Below the pieces are notes generated by a model. The model was not told where the DNA came from and did not search any database. It saw only the letters and a program-made list of their open reading frames with translations. A DNA stretch of 64,000 bases from an uncultured Acidobacteriia bacterium (GTDB taxonomy: Bacteria > Acidobacteriota > Terriglobia > Bryobacterales > Bryobacteraceae): NCBI GenBank assembly GCA_903851195.1, contig CAINNJ010000008.1, positions 124,001 through 188,000 of the forward strand, given 5' to 3'. A program made the translations under genes and the position numbers. This document shows positions 18,621-26,584 of the stretch, one piece after another (positions within the stretch are counted from its first letter, which is position 1; each line of letters begins with the position of its first letter).

Positions 18621-20885
18621 CTACTGCACCGAAACCGTGGCGGTCGCCTGACTCGCCTGTCCGGCGATCGTCAAGATGATCGGCACCGTCCCGGTAACGT
18701 CGTCCGGCATTTCCAGATTCAGCTGGACCGCCCCCGCCACTTCCCCGCCCGCGTTCCCGGCATACAGAATCTTCACCGGCTTGCCGCCGGCCGTCACCGT
18801 AACCTCCGACGCCAGCGCCGTGGCGGAAGACGTCAGAGACCCCGTGGCTGCGGGCGGATCGGTTTGCCCGCCCCCCGTAGCGTAGACGATCACCACGCCT
18901 CCATGCGGCGATGGGTTGTCCGGAGAATTCAGGCTGTAATCCCCGTTCAGAATCGCGCCGGGCCCGCTGCCGGAAGCGTTCGCCGTAAAGATGCCCGGGG
19001 AGGCGGCCACCACCGGCATCGTGACCGGTCCCGACGATTGACCGTTAAACGTCACCTTCACGCTCACCGAATCCGCCCCGGCGACCTCGTACGGCACAAT
19101 CGCCGCGATAGCGCCCGCGGACGTGTAGATCAGCGGCGCGGGAATCCCGTCGAACGTGACCTCCGTAGCAGCCAGTTGGCTGCCAATGAAGCCGTTCACG
19201 TCGAAACTCCCCGTCTGAATCTCCGCGGGACCAAGATTGGCGCCGAACACCGCTACGATCTCGCCTGCGGCGATCGGACCGTTCGCGTAGCTCGCCGCGT
19301 TGACGATACCCGTCACCACAGGCGACGAAACGGAAGCACCTGTGGACGCAGGCGGACCGTAGACCGCCAGTTCATTCGACGCCGTCGCCAGATACACTTT
19401 GCCGTTGGCCACCGTGGGATTCACGAACTTTACGAAATCCCCCGGCGCATCGGCTCCGGTCATCTCACTGTTCCAGATTTCGCTCAGATCTTCCGCGTTG
19501 TACGCATGCAGCACTGCTCGGGCCGGCAAGGGATACGACACCGGAGCGGTCACCCAGAGCACGCCCGATCCGGGAGTGACCCCGTTCGCCGAAACCGCCA
19601 TGCCCTGAAACGGCACATTAAATCCGTTCATGCTTCGCGCCACGGGACTCTCCGTGAACTTGCCGTCCTGCATCCGGTAAGCGGTGACTGGGGCATTGAC
19701 CGTATGAACGTAAAGCAGTGGCCCGTCCGGACGGTTCCAGAGCGCCATGTTGAAAATGCCGAAAAGATTGGTATTGACGCTTTGCAGAATCTCGCCGTCG
19801 GCGGCGCCGACATGGCCAAAATCCGTGGAGTCCAGCAGATAGAACACGCCCTGTTTGCCGCCCGTCACCAGCCGGTTCTGGCCTTCGATCAGGATCGCTC
19901 CACAGGATCCGAGATCGTCGTCGGTATCGTTCAGAAACTGGAAGTTGAACGGCGCGAACCAGTCGGTCACCGCCAGCGTCGCCGGATCCAGTTTCAACAC
20001 GTTCTCGGAATAAGCGGTCGTCTCGTCGGTGTCGCCATTACTGGAAACCGCGTAGATATTGCCGTCCGAATCGGCCGCCGGACCGCGCCCCGATTGCCAG
20101 AAAGCGCCCCCGCTTCCGTTCGGCGTTACGTTAAAAACCGCCACCTGCTTTTGCACATCCGACGCGCTGTAACCAACCAGCCAGCCATGGTACGGAACCG
20201 CGTCGCCGTGCGAGCCGAACGAGACGTAAACCACGCCGTTGCTCAGCAATAAGGCGGGCCGCTGCAGATGCTGGGAAGCGTCGAATGCAACCGTCGCGTT
20301 GACGCTGCCGTCGCCGATGCCGGGAACCTGCGGCGTAATCTCCGCCGGGCCGTTAAACCGCTCCGCGCCGCTTCCGGTATCGAGGGCGTGCAGCCGGTAA
20401 ATATAACGGGAATTCTCGTAAGTCGCCGCAACAACGTACAGAGTGCCGGTTATCGCGTCAATTACGGGAGTTCCGAGGATCCCGTTCTCGTTCGCGATAT
20501 CCGTGAACGCACCGGTATCCGACTGATAGTTTTGCGCCGGAACCGCCGGACCCAGGTTCACGCTCCACAAAGGCGTCGCGGGCACATCGGCGTCGAAAGC
20601 GTAAACCGTGTTGTGCATGGTCGCGACAAACACCACGTTGTGCGTCCCTTTACCCGGAATACTCAGACCCTGCTGATACAAAGGTTGCGCGTAAATCTGC
20701 CCGTCCACCGATAAAGAGAACAGCTTTTGAAACGAACCGGTTTTGACGCTCGACGGCGCCAGCACGGTTTCGGAGAGATTCGCGTTGGTTCGCGCGTTAT
20801 CGTAATTTCCGGTAAGCACATTCTGCGCCTGTGCCGGAAGTAACATCCAGCAGATCAGCGCCGCGATTCCGATACAACGAGGCAT
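18621..20885 (-). CDS. Secreted PQQ-like beta-propeller with Solibacter-type C-terminal domain
   Basis: A 754-residue exported protein. A signal peptide (1-21, ...LLPAQAQ) is followed by a propeller of PQQ/YVTN-like blades (about 25-505; VFVATMHNTVYAFDAD, GTLYVVAATYEN, GKVYLATASNELAVYG). A C-terminal domain at about 520-754 begins VTGIVNAASYANGPIAAGEIVAVFG and contains VQLNLEMP; this matches the Solibacter uncharacterised C-terminal domain (TIGR03437), which is greatly expanded in Solibacter and relatives. Typical PQQ-dehydrogenase catalytic residues and a haem motif are not evident, so it is more likely a structural or binding protein than a quinoprotein dehydrogenase. It supports the lineage assignment. 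Confidence 0.82.
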   Translation of the reverse strand: MPRCIGIAALICWMLLPAQAQNVLTGNYDNARTNANLSETVLAPSSVKTGSFQKLFSLSVDGQIYAQPLYQQGLSIPGKGTHNVVFVATMHNTVYAFDADVPATPLWSVNLGPAVPAQNYQSDTGAFTDIANENGILGTPVIDAITGTLYVVAATYENSRYIYRLHALDTGSGAERFNGPAEITPQVPGIGDGSVNATVAFDASQHLQRPALLLSNGVVYVSFGSHGDAVPYHGWLVGYSASDVQKQVAVFNVTPNGSGGAFWQSGRGPAADSDGNIYAVSSNGDTDETTAYSENVLKLDPATLAVTDWFAPFNFQFLNDTDDDLGSCGAILIEGQNRLVTGGKQGVFYLLDSTDFGHVGAADGEILQSVNTNLFGIFNMALWNRPDGPLLYVHTVNAPVTAYRMQDGKFTESPVARSMNGFNVPFQGMAVSANGVTPGSGVLWVTAPVSYPLPARAVLHAYNAEDLSEIWNSEMTGADAPGDFVKFVNPTVANGKVYLATASNELAVYGPPASTGASVSSPVVTGIVNAASYANGPIAAGEIVAVFGANLGPAEIQTGSFDVNGFIGSQLAATEVTFDGIPAPLIYTSAGAIAAIVPYEVAGADSVSVKVTFNGQSSGPVTMPVVAASPGIFTANASGSGPGAILNGDYSLNSPDNPSPHGGVVIVYATGGGQTDPPAATGSLTSSATALASEVTVTAGGKPVKILYAGNAGGEVAGAVQLNLEMPDDVTGTVPIILTIAGQASQATATVSVQ

Positions 20886-20949
20886 CTGTCTACTTAAACG
20901 CCGCCGATATCGGAGAGTTGCGAGGAAATGTTAAGGAACTGTATGGAAG

Positions 20950-21423
20950 TTAGGGAAGCGTTACGGGAGAGAGGATGCTCACCGGTGACAGCGAAGTAAT
21001 GCGCCACTTACCCCGGAATAACTTCATCTTCAGAGTTACCCGTTCCCGGCGGCGTTCCACGCGCCCGGCGTCCCCCTGGGGTTTTAACTGCATATACCAG
21101 TCGACATCCACCGTGTGAACCCCGTCCGCCTCCATGTCCGACACAACATCCAGCGCGCAAAGAATATCGGTCTGCGCCGTCAATGCGGTAAGATTGGCCT
21201 CCAGACCCGCATATCCCGGCAGGGAGGAATCGAAGACTTCGAGAGCGGAAACAGAGTCGTTCCGGCTGAGCGCCGAGGCGAGCCGTGCCAGTGAGGGGAC
21301 CGGCGATTCCTCCGCCGCCGGGCACAATGCGGCGCAGAAAACGTACAGCAAAACAGCGCGAAGCGCGGCCCGCCGGTTGCCGGCCGCGCTCTCAAAAATC
21401 CGGTTAGGTCCGGTAATTCGCAT
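20950..21423 (-). CDS. Small exported NTF2-like protein
   Basis: A 157-residue protein with an N-terminal hydrophobic export signal (about 20-38, ALRAVLLYVFCAALCPAAEE). The rest has an NTF2/SnoaL-like pattern: a helical start (ARLASALSRNDSVSALEVFD) followed by strands (HTVDVDWYMQLKP, RVTLKMKLFRGKWRITSLSPV). Function unknown. Its ATG lies inside the end of argJ (20-nt overlap), so it is read after argJ. Confidence 0.6.
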   Translation of the reverse strand: MRITGPNRIFESAAGNRRAALRAVLLYVFCAALCPAAEESPVPSLARLASALSRNDSVSALEVFDSSLPGYAGLEANLTALTAQTDILCALDVVSDMEADGVHTVDVDWYMQLKPQGDAGRVERRRERVTLKMKLFRGKWRITSLSPVSILSPVTLP

Positions 21424-22591
21424 TGATGTGAATATAGTCTTCGGTCAGATCGCACGTCCAGAAAGTCGCGGTGCCCTTCCCTTTCCCTGCGATCCGGAAG
21501 ACGATCGACACATCGGTGTCGTCCAGCCGGAGTTTCATATCGCCTTCGTCGAACGGCGCCGCCAGCCCGCTGCGGCAGACCTTCACGTCCTGCAGCGTGA
21601 TATCCACGGTCGTCGGGTCGAAATTGACGCCCGAATTTCCCGCCGCTGAAAGAATTCTGCCCCAGTTCGGATCGGACCCCGCGATCGCCGTCTTCACCAG
21701 CGGCGAATTCGAAATCGAACGCGCGATCGAAGCCGCCGATGCGTCGCTCAGCGCCCCGTGCACTTCCACGGAAATCAGCTTCCTGGCGCCTTCTCCGTCG
21801 CGCACGATCTGCCGCGCCAGAGACTGCAGAGTTTCCGTCAGCGACTCCTCGAAAACACTCATTTCCTTCGGATCGGGACGCACGCCGGAAGCGCCGTTCG
21901 CCATCACGATCAGTGTGTCGTTCGTCGACGTGTCCCCATCCACCGAAATCCGGTTGTAGCTCAGTTCCGCTGCCCGCACCAGCATCCGGCGCAACAGCGT
22001 CTGCGGAATCACCGCATCCGTCATCACGAAACCGAGTGTGGTCGCCATCCGCGGATGGATCATCCCCGACCCCTTCGTCACGCCGGCAATCCGCACAATA
22101 CCGCGCCGCAGCGTCACTTCACGCGACGCGCCCTTGGCCTGCAGATCGGTCGTCAGGATGGCCCGCGCCACCTCCGGCAGCGCCGTGTCGCTCAGATTGT
22201 CCACCAGGGCCTGCAGTTTGGACAGGATCAGGTTTTCGTCCAGTTCCACGCCGATTACACCCGTCGAAGCCGGCAGCACCTGGTTCGGCTGCAGTTTCAG
22301 AAGCTTCGCCAGCGTCTTCGTCGTGTTGGCGGCCACGCGGTCGCCCGATTTCGTGGCGCAGTTGGCATTGCCGGCATTGACGAGGATAGCCCCGCACACC
22401 CCTTTGGAGGCGCGCATGTTCGCGCGGGCCAGACGGACAGGCGCGGCCTGTACCTTATTTGTAGTAAAGACGGCGGCTGCCGCGGCCGGGACGGCTGAAA
22501 TGATCAGCGCAAGATCGTCCTTCTCCTGTTTTCGGATGCCACCGTAAGCAGTGGCGTATTTGTATCCAAGCGGTAAGTCGAAAGGTCTCAT
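21404..22591 (-). CDS. argJ: Bifunctional ornithine acetyltransferase / N-acetylglutamate synthase
   Basis: A 395-residue ArgJ for arginine synthesis: it moves the acetyl group from N-acetylornithine to glutamate, recycling it, and in bifunctional forms also acetylates glutamate with acetyl-CoA. The autoprocessing site is present: KGSGMIHPRMATTL (173-186), where cleavage between Ala183 and Thr184 would expose the nucleophilic Thr184. TKSGDRVAANT and SDPNWGRIL are other family signatures. Length is normal. Cytoplasmic. It lies 15 bases after fmt on the same strand, within an aroC-def-fmt-argJ unit, with an NTF2-like gene overlapping its end. Confidence 0.95.
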   Translation of the reverse strand: MRPFDLPLGYKYATAYGGIRKQEKDDLALIISAVPAAAAAVFTTNKVQAAPVRLARANMRASKGVCGAILVNAGNANCATKSGDRVAANTTKTLAKLLKLQPNQVLPASTGVIGVELDENLILSKLQALVDNLSDTALPEVARAILTTDLQAKGASREVTLRRGIVRIAGVTKGSGMIHPRMATTLGFVMTDAVIPQTLLRRMLVRAAELSYNRISVDGDTSTNDTLIVMANGASGVRPDPKEMSVFEESLTETLQSLARQIVRDGEGARKLISVEVHGALSDASAASIARSISNSPLVKTAIAGSDPNWGRILSAAGNSGVNFDPTTVDITLQDVKVCRSGLAAPFDEGDMKLRLDDTDVSIVFRIAGKGKGTATFWTCDLTEDYIHINANYRT

Positions 22592-22606
22592 CTCTGATTT
22601 AAATGT

Positions 22607-23551
22607 CTACGTAAGTACGTCTTGCTGCGTCAGGCGATGGCCGTTGGCAAAAACATCCGCCGCCATTCTTTTTCGGCCTTCGAGTTGAACTTCCAGTAAC
22701 TCAAGAGCCATCCCGTCCCCGCCAATCGCGAAGACACCCTGCTGCTCCTGAACAACCGCCCCCGGGGCGGGAATAAAATCGGGCGAAAACGTGACGTGTC
22801 CCGCCGGCCGCGCGCGCCAGATATGCAGCGACTGGCCCCGGAACGAGGTATGCGCACCCGGCCACGGCTGAAGGCCACGGATCAGATCGTGTATCTGCTG
22901 AGCGGGCGAGTGCCAGTCGATCCGGCCGTCCTCTTTCTTCAGGATGGGCGCGAAGGTCGCGCGCGCGCTGTCCTGAGGAACAGGCTTCGCTTCGCCAAGT
23001 TCCAAGTGTGACAGAGTTTGAACCAAAATGGTGGCGCCCGCTTCCGCCAGCCGGATCGAGAGTTCCGGCGCCGTTTCTTCCGGGCCGATCGCGGTCTCCC
23101 ACGTGTCGAGAATATCGCCGGTATCCAGCCCCGCGTCGATCCGCATCGTCGTCACGCCCGTGCGCGCGAATCCCCGCGCCACGGACCATTGAATCGGAGC
23201 CGCCCCGCGCAGTTCCGGCAACAGCGACGCATGCACGTTGATAATTCCCAGAGGCGCAATGTCGATAATGCTCTGCGGAATAATCTGCCCGTACCCCACG
23301 ATCACCATCACCCGCGGCGCCAGCGCCCGCAGATGTTCCACGCACTCCGGTCTCCGGATCCGCTCCGGCTGATATACCGGCAGCCCGTGGCGCAACGCGG
23401 CCATCTTCACCGGCGAGGCATGCAGTTCCTGCCGCCGCCCCTTGGGCCGGTCCGGCTGGGTAATCACTTCCTGCACGCGATGTCCCGCCGCAATCACTTT
23501 TTCCAGCGTGGGAACGGCGAATTCGGGAGTGCCTAAAAACACGACGTCCAA
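22607..23551 (-). CDS. fmt: Methionyl-tRNA formyltransferase
   Basis: A 314-residue enzyme that formylates Met on initiator tRNA using 10-formyl-tetrahydrofolate. Family motifs: FLGTPEFAVP (5-14), catalytic Asn105 and His107 in INVHASLLPELRGAAPIQW, and Asp143 in DAGLDTGDIL. The C-terminal tRNA-binding domain (about 205-314) is present. It starts 3 bases after the stop of def; this def-fmt pairing is widespread and links addition and removal of the formyl group. Confidence 0.96.
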   Translation of the reverse strand: MDVVFLGTPEFAVPTLEKVIAAGHRVQEVITQPDRPKGRRQELHASPVKMAALRHGLPVYQPERIRRPECVEHLRALAPRVMVIVGYGQIIPQSIIDIAPLGIINVHASLLPELRGAAPIQWSVARGFARTGVTTMRIDAGLDTGDILDTWETAIGPEETAPELSIRLAEAGATILVQTLSHLELGEAKPVPQDSARATFAPILKKEDGRIDWHSPAQQIHDLIRGLQPWPGAHTSFRGQSLHIWRARPAGHVTFSPDFIPAPGAVVQEQQGVFAIGGDGMALELLEVQLEGRKRMAADVFANGHRLTQQDVLT

Positions 23552-23554
23552 TCG

Positions 23555-24094
23555 CTACTCCCACTCCCCGGCTTTTTGGAGTTTGCGGATTTTGCGCTTG
23601 ATCAGATCGCGCTTCAGCGAACTCAGGTGGCTGAGGAACAGGATGCCGTTCAGGTGATCGATCTCATGCTGCATGGCGCGCGCCAGCAAATCTTCACCGG
23701 TTATCTCAAACCACTCGCCCTTCACGTTCTGCGCCCGCACGGTGGCCTTCTTTGCCCGGGAAACCGGCTCCCGAAAGCCGGGAATACTCAGACAGCCCTC
23801 TTCACCGGTCTGCTTGCCCTCTTTCCCGATCACTTCCGGGTTGATCAGAACAATCTGTTCCGGCTCCGGGTCGTCCGGCTCTTCCTTCTTTTCGCCGCCC
23901 GAGATATCGATCACCGTCAGCCGCTTCGAAATATCGATCTGCGGCGCGGCCAGCCCGACGCCGTGCGACGCGTACATCGTCTCGAACATGTCCTCGATCA
24001 GCTGATGCAGTTCCGGTGTGTCGAACTCCGTAATCAGCTCGGCCGGCTTTTCCAGCACCGGATTGTTGAGATATCGAACAACTTTATGCAGCAT
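23555..24094 (-). CDS. def: Peptide deformylase
   Basis: A 179-residue metalloenzyme that removes the formyl group from nascent proteins. The three motifs are intact: GVGLAAPQ (45-52), EGCLSIPG (99-106, metal ligand Cys101) and QHEIDHLNG (142-150, ligands His143 and His147, catalytic Glu144). A Lys/Glu-rich insertion at about 67-80 is somewhat longer than usual. The ATG at 24092-24094 forms an ATGA overlap with the aroC stop; the frame is open further upstream, but that extension is antisense-like Gly/Arg-rich sequence inside aroC. Confidence 0.96.
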   Translation of the reverse strand: MLHKVVRYLNNPVLEKPAELITEFDTPELHQLIEDMFETMYASHGVGLAAPQIDISKRLTVIDISGGEKKEEPDDPEPEQIVLINPEVIGKEGKQTGEEGCLSIPGFREPVSRAKKATVRAQNVKGEWFEITGEDLLARAMQHEIDHLNGILFLSHLSSLKRDLIKRKIRKLQKAGEWE

Positions 24095-25260
24095 CAGAAG
24101 TTCCGGACCTGCTCGAGATAGCCGTCGAAGTTGCGCTTCGCTTCGCGCAACGAATCGCCCCCGAACTTTCCCAGCATCGCGCCTGCCAGAACAATCGCCA
24201 CCATCGCCTCTCCAATCACCCCCGCCGCCGGAACCACGCACACATCCGAACGTTCATAAGCGGCTTTCGCGGATTCCCGCGTCTCCAGATCCACCGACTC
24301 CAGCGGCCGCCGCAGCGTCGAAATCGGCTTTAGAAAGCCGCGCACCCGCAGATCCTCGCCGTTCGTCATCCCGCCTTCAATGCCGCCCGCCCGGTTGTTG
24401 CCCCGGAAGAACTGCCGTTCCTCGCGGTTGTAATGAATCGTATCCTGCACTTTCGAACCGAAACTCTGCGAACCTTCTTCGGCGAAACCGACTTCCACAC
24501 CCTTTACCGCCTGCATGGAAACGATGGCCTGCGCGAGCTTTCCGTCCAGCCGGGAGTCCCACGTAATGTGCGATCCCAAACCCGCCGGCAGACCATGCGC
24601 CACCACCTCGAAGATGCCTCCGACCGTGTCCCCGGTCCGGTAGGCCTCGTCGACAATTGCCTTCATCTCCTGCTCGGTAGCCGGATCCACGCAGCCCAGC
24701 AGCACTTCCGTCTTCCGGCTGTGCTCCACAATCTCTTCCCACGCCGCCACCCGCTCCAGCCGTTTCCAGCCGACCGCGATCACGTGACTCAGCACCTCGA
24801 TCCCGAAGTTCGCCAGAAACTGCTTCGCCACGGCGCCGACCGCCACCCGCGCCGTCGTCTCCCGCGCGCTCGCCCGTTCCAGAATGTAGCGGGCATCGGG
24901 AAAATCGTACTTGATCGCGCCGCTGAGATCGGCATGGCCCGGGCGCGGCCGCGAAACCGGCTTATGATGCGCCATGTCCCCTGCCTCGACCGGCAGCGAC
25001 TCGGTCCAGTTCTTCCAGTCCGCGTTGGCAATGATCATCCCGATCGGCGAACCGATCGTCTGTCCATGGCGGACGCCGGAGACGATGGACACGCGATCCG
25101 TCTCGATCTTCATGCGGCCGCCGCGGCCGAAGCCTTGCTGCCTGCGCCAGAGTTCATGGTTAATCGCGTCGGGCGCGATGGGTATACCGGCCGGGAGCCC
25201 CGTCAGTGTGGCGAGCAGGCACTCGCCGTGGGACTCGCCCGCGGTTTCAAAGCGAAACAT
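24094..25260 (-). CDS. aroC: Chorismate synthase
   Basis: A 388-residue FMN-dependent enzyme making chorismate from EPSP, the last step of the shikimate pathway. It starts FRFETAGESHGECL, the normal N-terminus, and contains DRVSIVSGVRHGQTIGSPIG, the SRPRPGHAD motif, RASARETTARVAVGA and the GGMTNGE segment. Complete length. First gene of a minus-strand unit aroC-def-fmt-argJ; the TAAACT near the ATG may be part of a promoter. The 145 bases upstream (25261-25405) hold no gene. Confidence 0.96.
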   Translation of the reverse strand: MFRFETAGESHGECLLATLTGLPAGIPIAPDAINHELWRRQQGFGRGGRMKIETDRVSIVSGVRHGQTIGSPIGMIIANADWKNWTESLPVEAGDMAHHKPVSRPRPGHADLSGAIKYDFPDARYILERASARETTARVAVGAVAKQFLANFGIEVLSHVIAVGWKRLERVAAWEEIVEHSRKTEVLLGCVDPATEQEMKAIVDEAYRTGDTVGGIFEVVAHGLPAGLGSHITWDSRLDGKLAQAIVSMQAVKGVEVGFAEEGSQSFGSKVQDTIHYNREERQFFRGNNRAGGIEGGMTNGEDLRVRGFLKPISTLRRPLESVDLETRESAKAAYERSDVCVVPAAGVIGEAMVAIVLAGAMLGKFGGDSLREAKRNFDGYLEQVRNF

Positions 25261-25405
25261 TGTAGTTTAAGTACTATCGTGACAGAAAAGACAGGGTTTC
25301 CGCTACTCAGGGCGCGTTTTTAGGTCGCCCGAATTCCCCTCCCGGAAGGCCCGAAAATCCGCCTAAGCGATTTAATTTGTTACGATTGCGGGAGCATCGG
25401 GAAAC
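25261..25405. other. Divergent intergenic region
   Basis: Separates aroC (minus) from the TMEM175-like gene (plus). It contains a TACGAT at 25381-25386 as a possible -10 box for the plus-strand gene, and an imperfect GGGCG/CGCCC hairpin around 25310 with no evident role. Confidence 0.4.
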
Positions 25406-26032
25406 ATGACGGCAGATCCGCTAAATCGGGAAGAAGAGAAAGAAACCGGACGAATTGAAGCGTTCAGCGACGGCGTCTTCGGAATTGCCGTCACACTGCT
25501 CATTCTCGAAATCAAAATTCCGCAACTGGCGGACGTCCCCGGCAAGGGCAGTCTGGCGCAGGCATTGGCCCGGCAGTGGCCCGCGTACCTCTCCTACCTG
25601 ACGAGCTTCCTCACCGTCCTCATCATGTGGGTCAACCACCATCGCCTCTTTCGCCACATCCGGCGGTCCGATGACAGTTTTCTGGTTCTCAACGGACTGC
25701 TGCTCATGGCCGTCACGGTGGTTCCGTTCCCCACAGCCGTGCTGTCTCTCTGGTTCCGGACGCCGGAAACCCAAACCGCCGCCGCCCTCTACAGCGGCGT
25801 GTTCGTGGCCATCGCGGTTCTGTACAACGTGCTCTGGGGCTACGCCGCCCGCCGCGGCCGTCTCCTCGGGAAAGATCACAACCGGGCGGAAGTGGCTGCC
25901 ATCACCCGGCAATACCGGCTCGGTCCCCTACTCTACCTGATCGCCTTTGGACTGGCTTTCGTGAGTTCGGCCGCCAGCGTCGGCGTATGCGCGGCGCTGG
26001 CGATTTACTTCGCCCTGCCCGGCCGCAAGTAG
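25406..26032 (+). CDS. TMEM175-family (DUF1211) membrane channel protein
   Basis: A 208-residue integral membrane protein with about six hydrophobic segments. Near the N-terminus, RIEAFSDGVFGIAVTLLILEIK (16-37) carries the FSDG motif (20-23) that marks TMEM175/DUF1211 proteins; bacterial members form tetrameric potassium channels, with the first helix lining the pore. A conserved WVNHHRLFRHI segment follows at about 75-85. It likely conducts K+ across the inner membrane, although not all bacterial members have been tested. It stands alone, ending 8 bases before a convergent small gene. Confidence 0.85.
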   Translation: MTADPLNREEEKETGRIEAFSDGVFGIAVTLLILEIKIPQLADVPGKGSLAQALARQWPAYLSYLTSFLTVLIMWVNHHRLFRHIRRSDDSFLVLNGLLLMAVTVVPFPTAVLSLWFRTPETQTAAALYSGVFVAIAVLYNVLWGYAARRGRLLGKDHNRAEVAAITRQYRLGPLLYLIAFGLAFVSSAASVGVCAALAIYFALPGRK

Positions 26033-26039
26033 CGCTGAG

Positions 26040-26480
26040 CTATTCCGGGCCCCTCACCGGAGCCGGACCCCGGACCATTGCAATTCTCCACCCGGCACCC
26101 TCCTTTTTCAGGATCAGCACCTCCACGGTTGCCGTTTGGTGGACGGACGAATTCACGACCTCCGCTACGGCAACGTCCGGTGTCACGAAAATCAGCTCGC
26201 GCAGAGCGGCGTGGGGCATCATGACCTCGGACATCGGCTGCCTGGCCACAGCAGTCAACTCGCTTTCGAAACGGATCAGGAGGTTGCGCTCTGCCGGGCT
26301 GATATCGCTCGCCAGAAGCGCCGAAAGTCCCGCGCCATCCTTCAGACGGCGCGCATCGTTGAGCGCACTGACAGCCGTCTCGATACCAGCCCGATCCCGC
26401 GCGTCCGCGGCCCGAACAGGCGCAACGGACCACAGAAGCAGCATCGCCGGCAAAATTAAACAAAGCTTGCGGATCCGCAT
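26040..26480 (-). CDS. Small exported NTF2/SnoaL-like protein
   Basis: A 146-residue protein with a signal peptide (1-24, MRIRKLCLILPAMLLLWSVAPVRA), which is why I place the start at 26478-26480 rather than at 26555. The mature part reads like an NTF2-like domain used in SnoaL or stress-linked proteins: helices ETAVSALNDARRLKDGAGLSALLA, then strands LREL IFVTPDVAVAEVV and TVEVLILKKEGAGWRIAMVRG. Function unknown; periplasmic. A strong terminator upstream (26523-26569) separates it from Oar-like receptor 2, so it needs its own promoter. Confidence 0.6.
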   Translation of the reverse strand: MRIRKLCLILPAMLLLWSVAPVRAADARDRAGIETAVSALNDARRLKDGAGLSALLASDISPAERNLLIRFESELTAVARQPMSEVMMPHAALRELIFVTPDVAVAEVVNSSVHQTATVEVLILKKEGAGWRIAMVRGPAPVRGPE

Positions 26481-26522
26481 CGGCCTGTTAGACGCCTGAC
26501 CGGAGATTGAGTCACGCCCGCC

Positions 26523-26569
26523 AAAAAGCCAAACGGGGGATGAGCTTTCGCCCATCCCCCGTTTTGGCT
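26523..26569 (-). terminator. Rho-independent terminator of Oar-like receptor 2
   Basis: Arms 26527-26542 and 26553-26569 pair almost perfectly (16 bp, one bulged base) and extend into the loop; on the minus strand a run of five T (26527-26523) follows. It lies 16 bases past the receptor stop at 26585. The plus-strand side has no T-run. Confidence 0.85.
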
Positions 26570-26584
26570 AACCACGCGCGACGA

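Noticed and set aside
24095-24241. 49-residue N-terminal extension of peptide deformylase
   Set aside because: Gly/Arg-rich shadow inside aroC; deformylases start near MLHKVVRY and the ATGA overlap fits.
25308-25333. GGGCG/CGCCC hairpin with internal T-run as a terminator
   Set aside because: The T-run is inside the loop, not after the stem, and the region is divergent, so no gene ends there.
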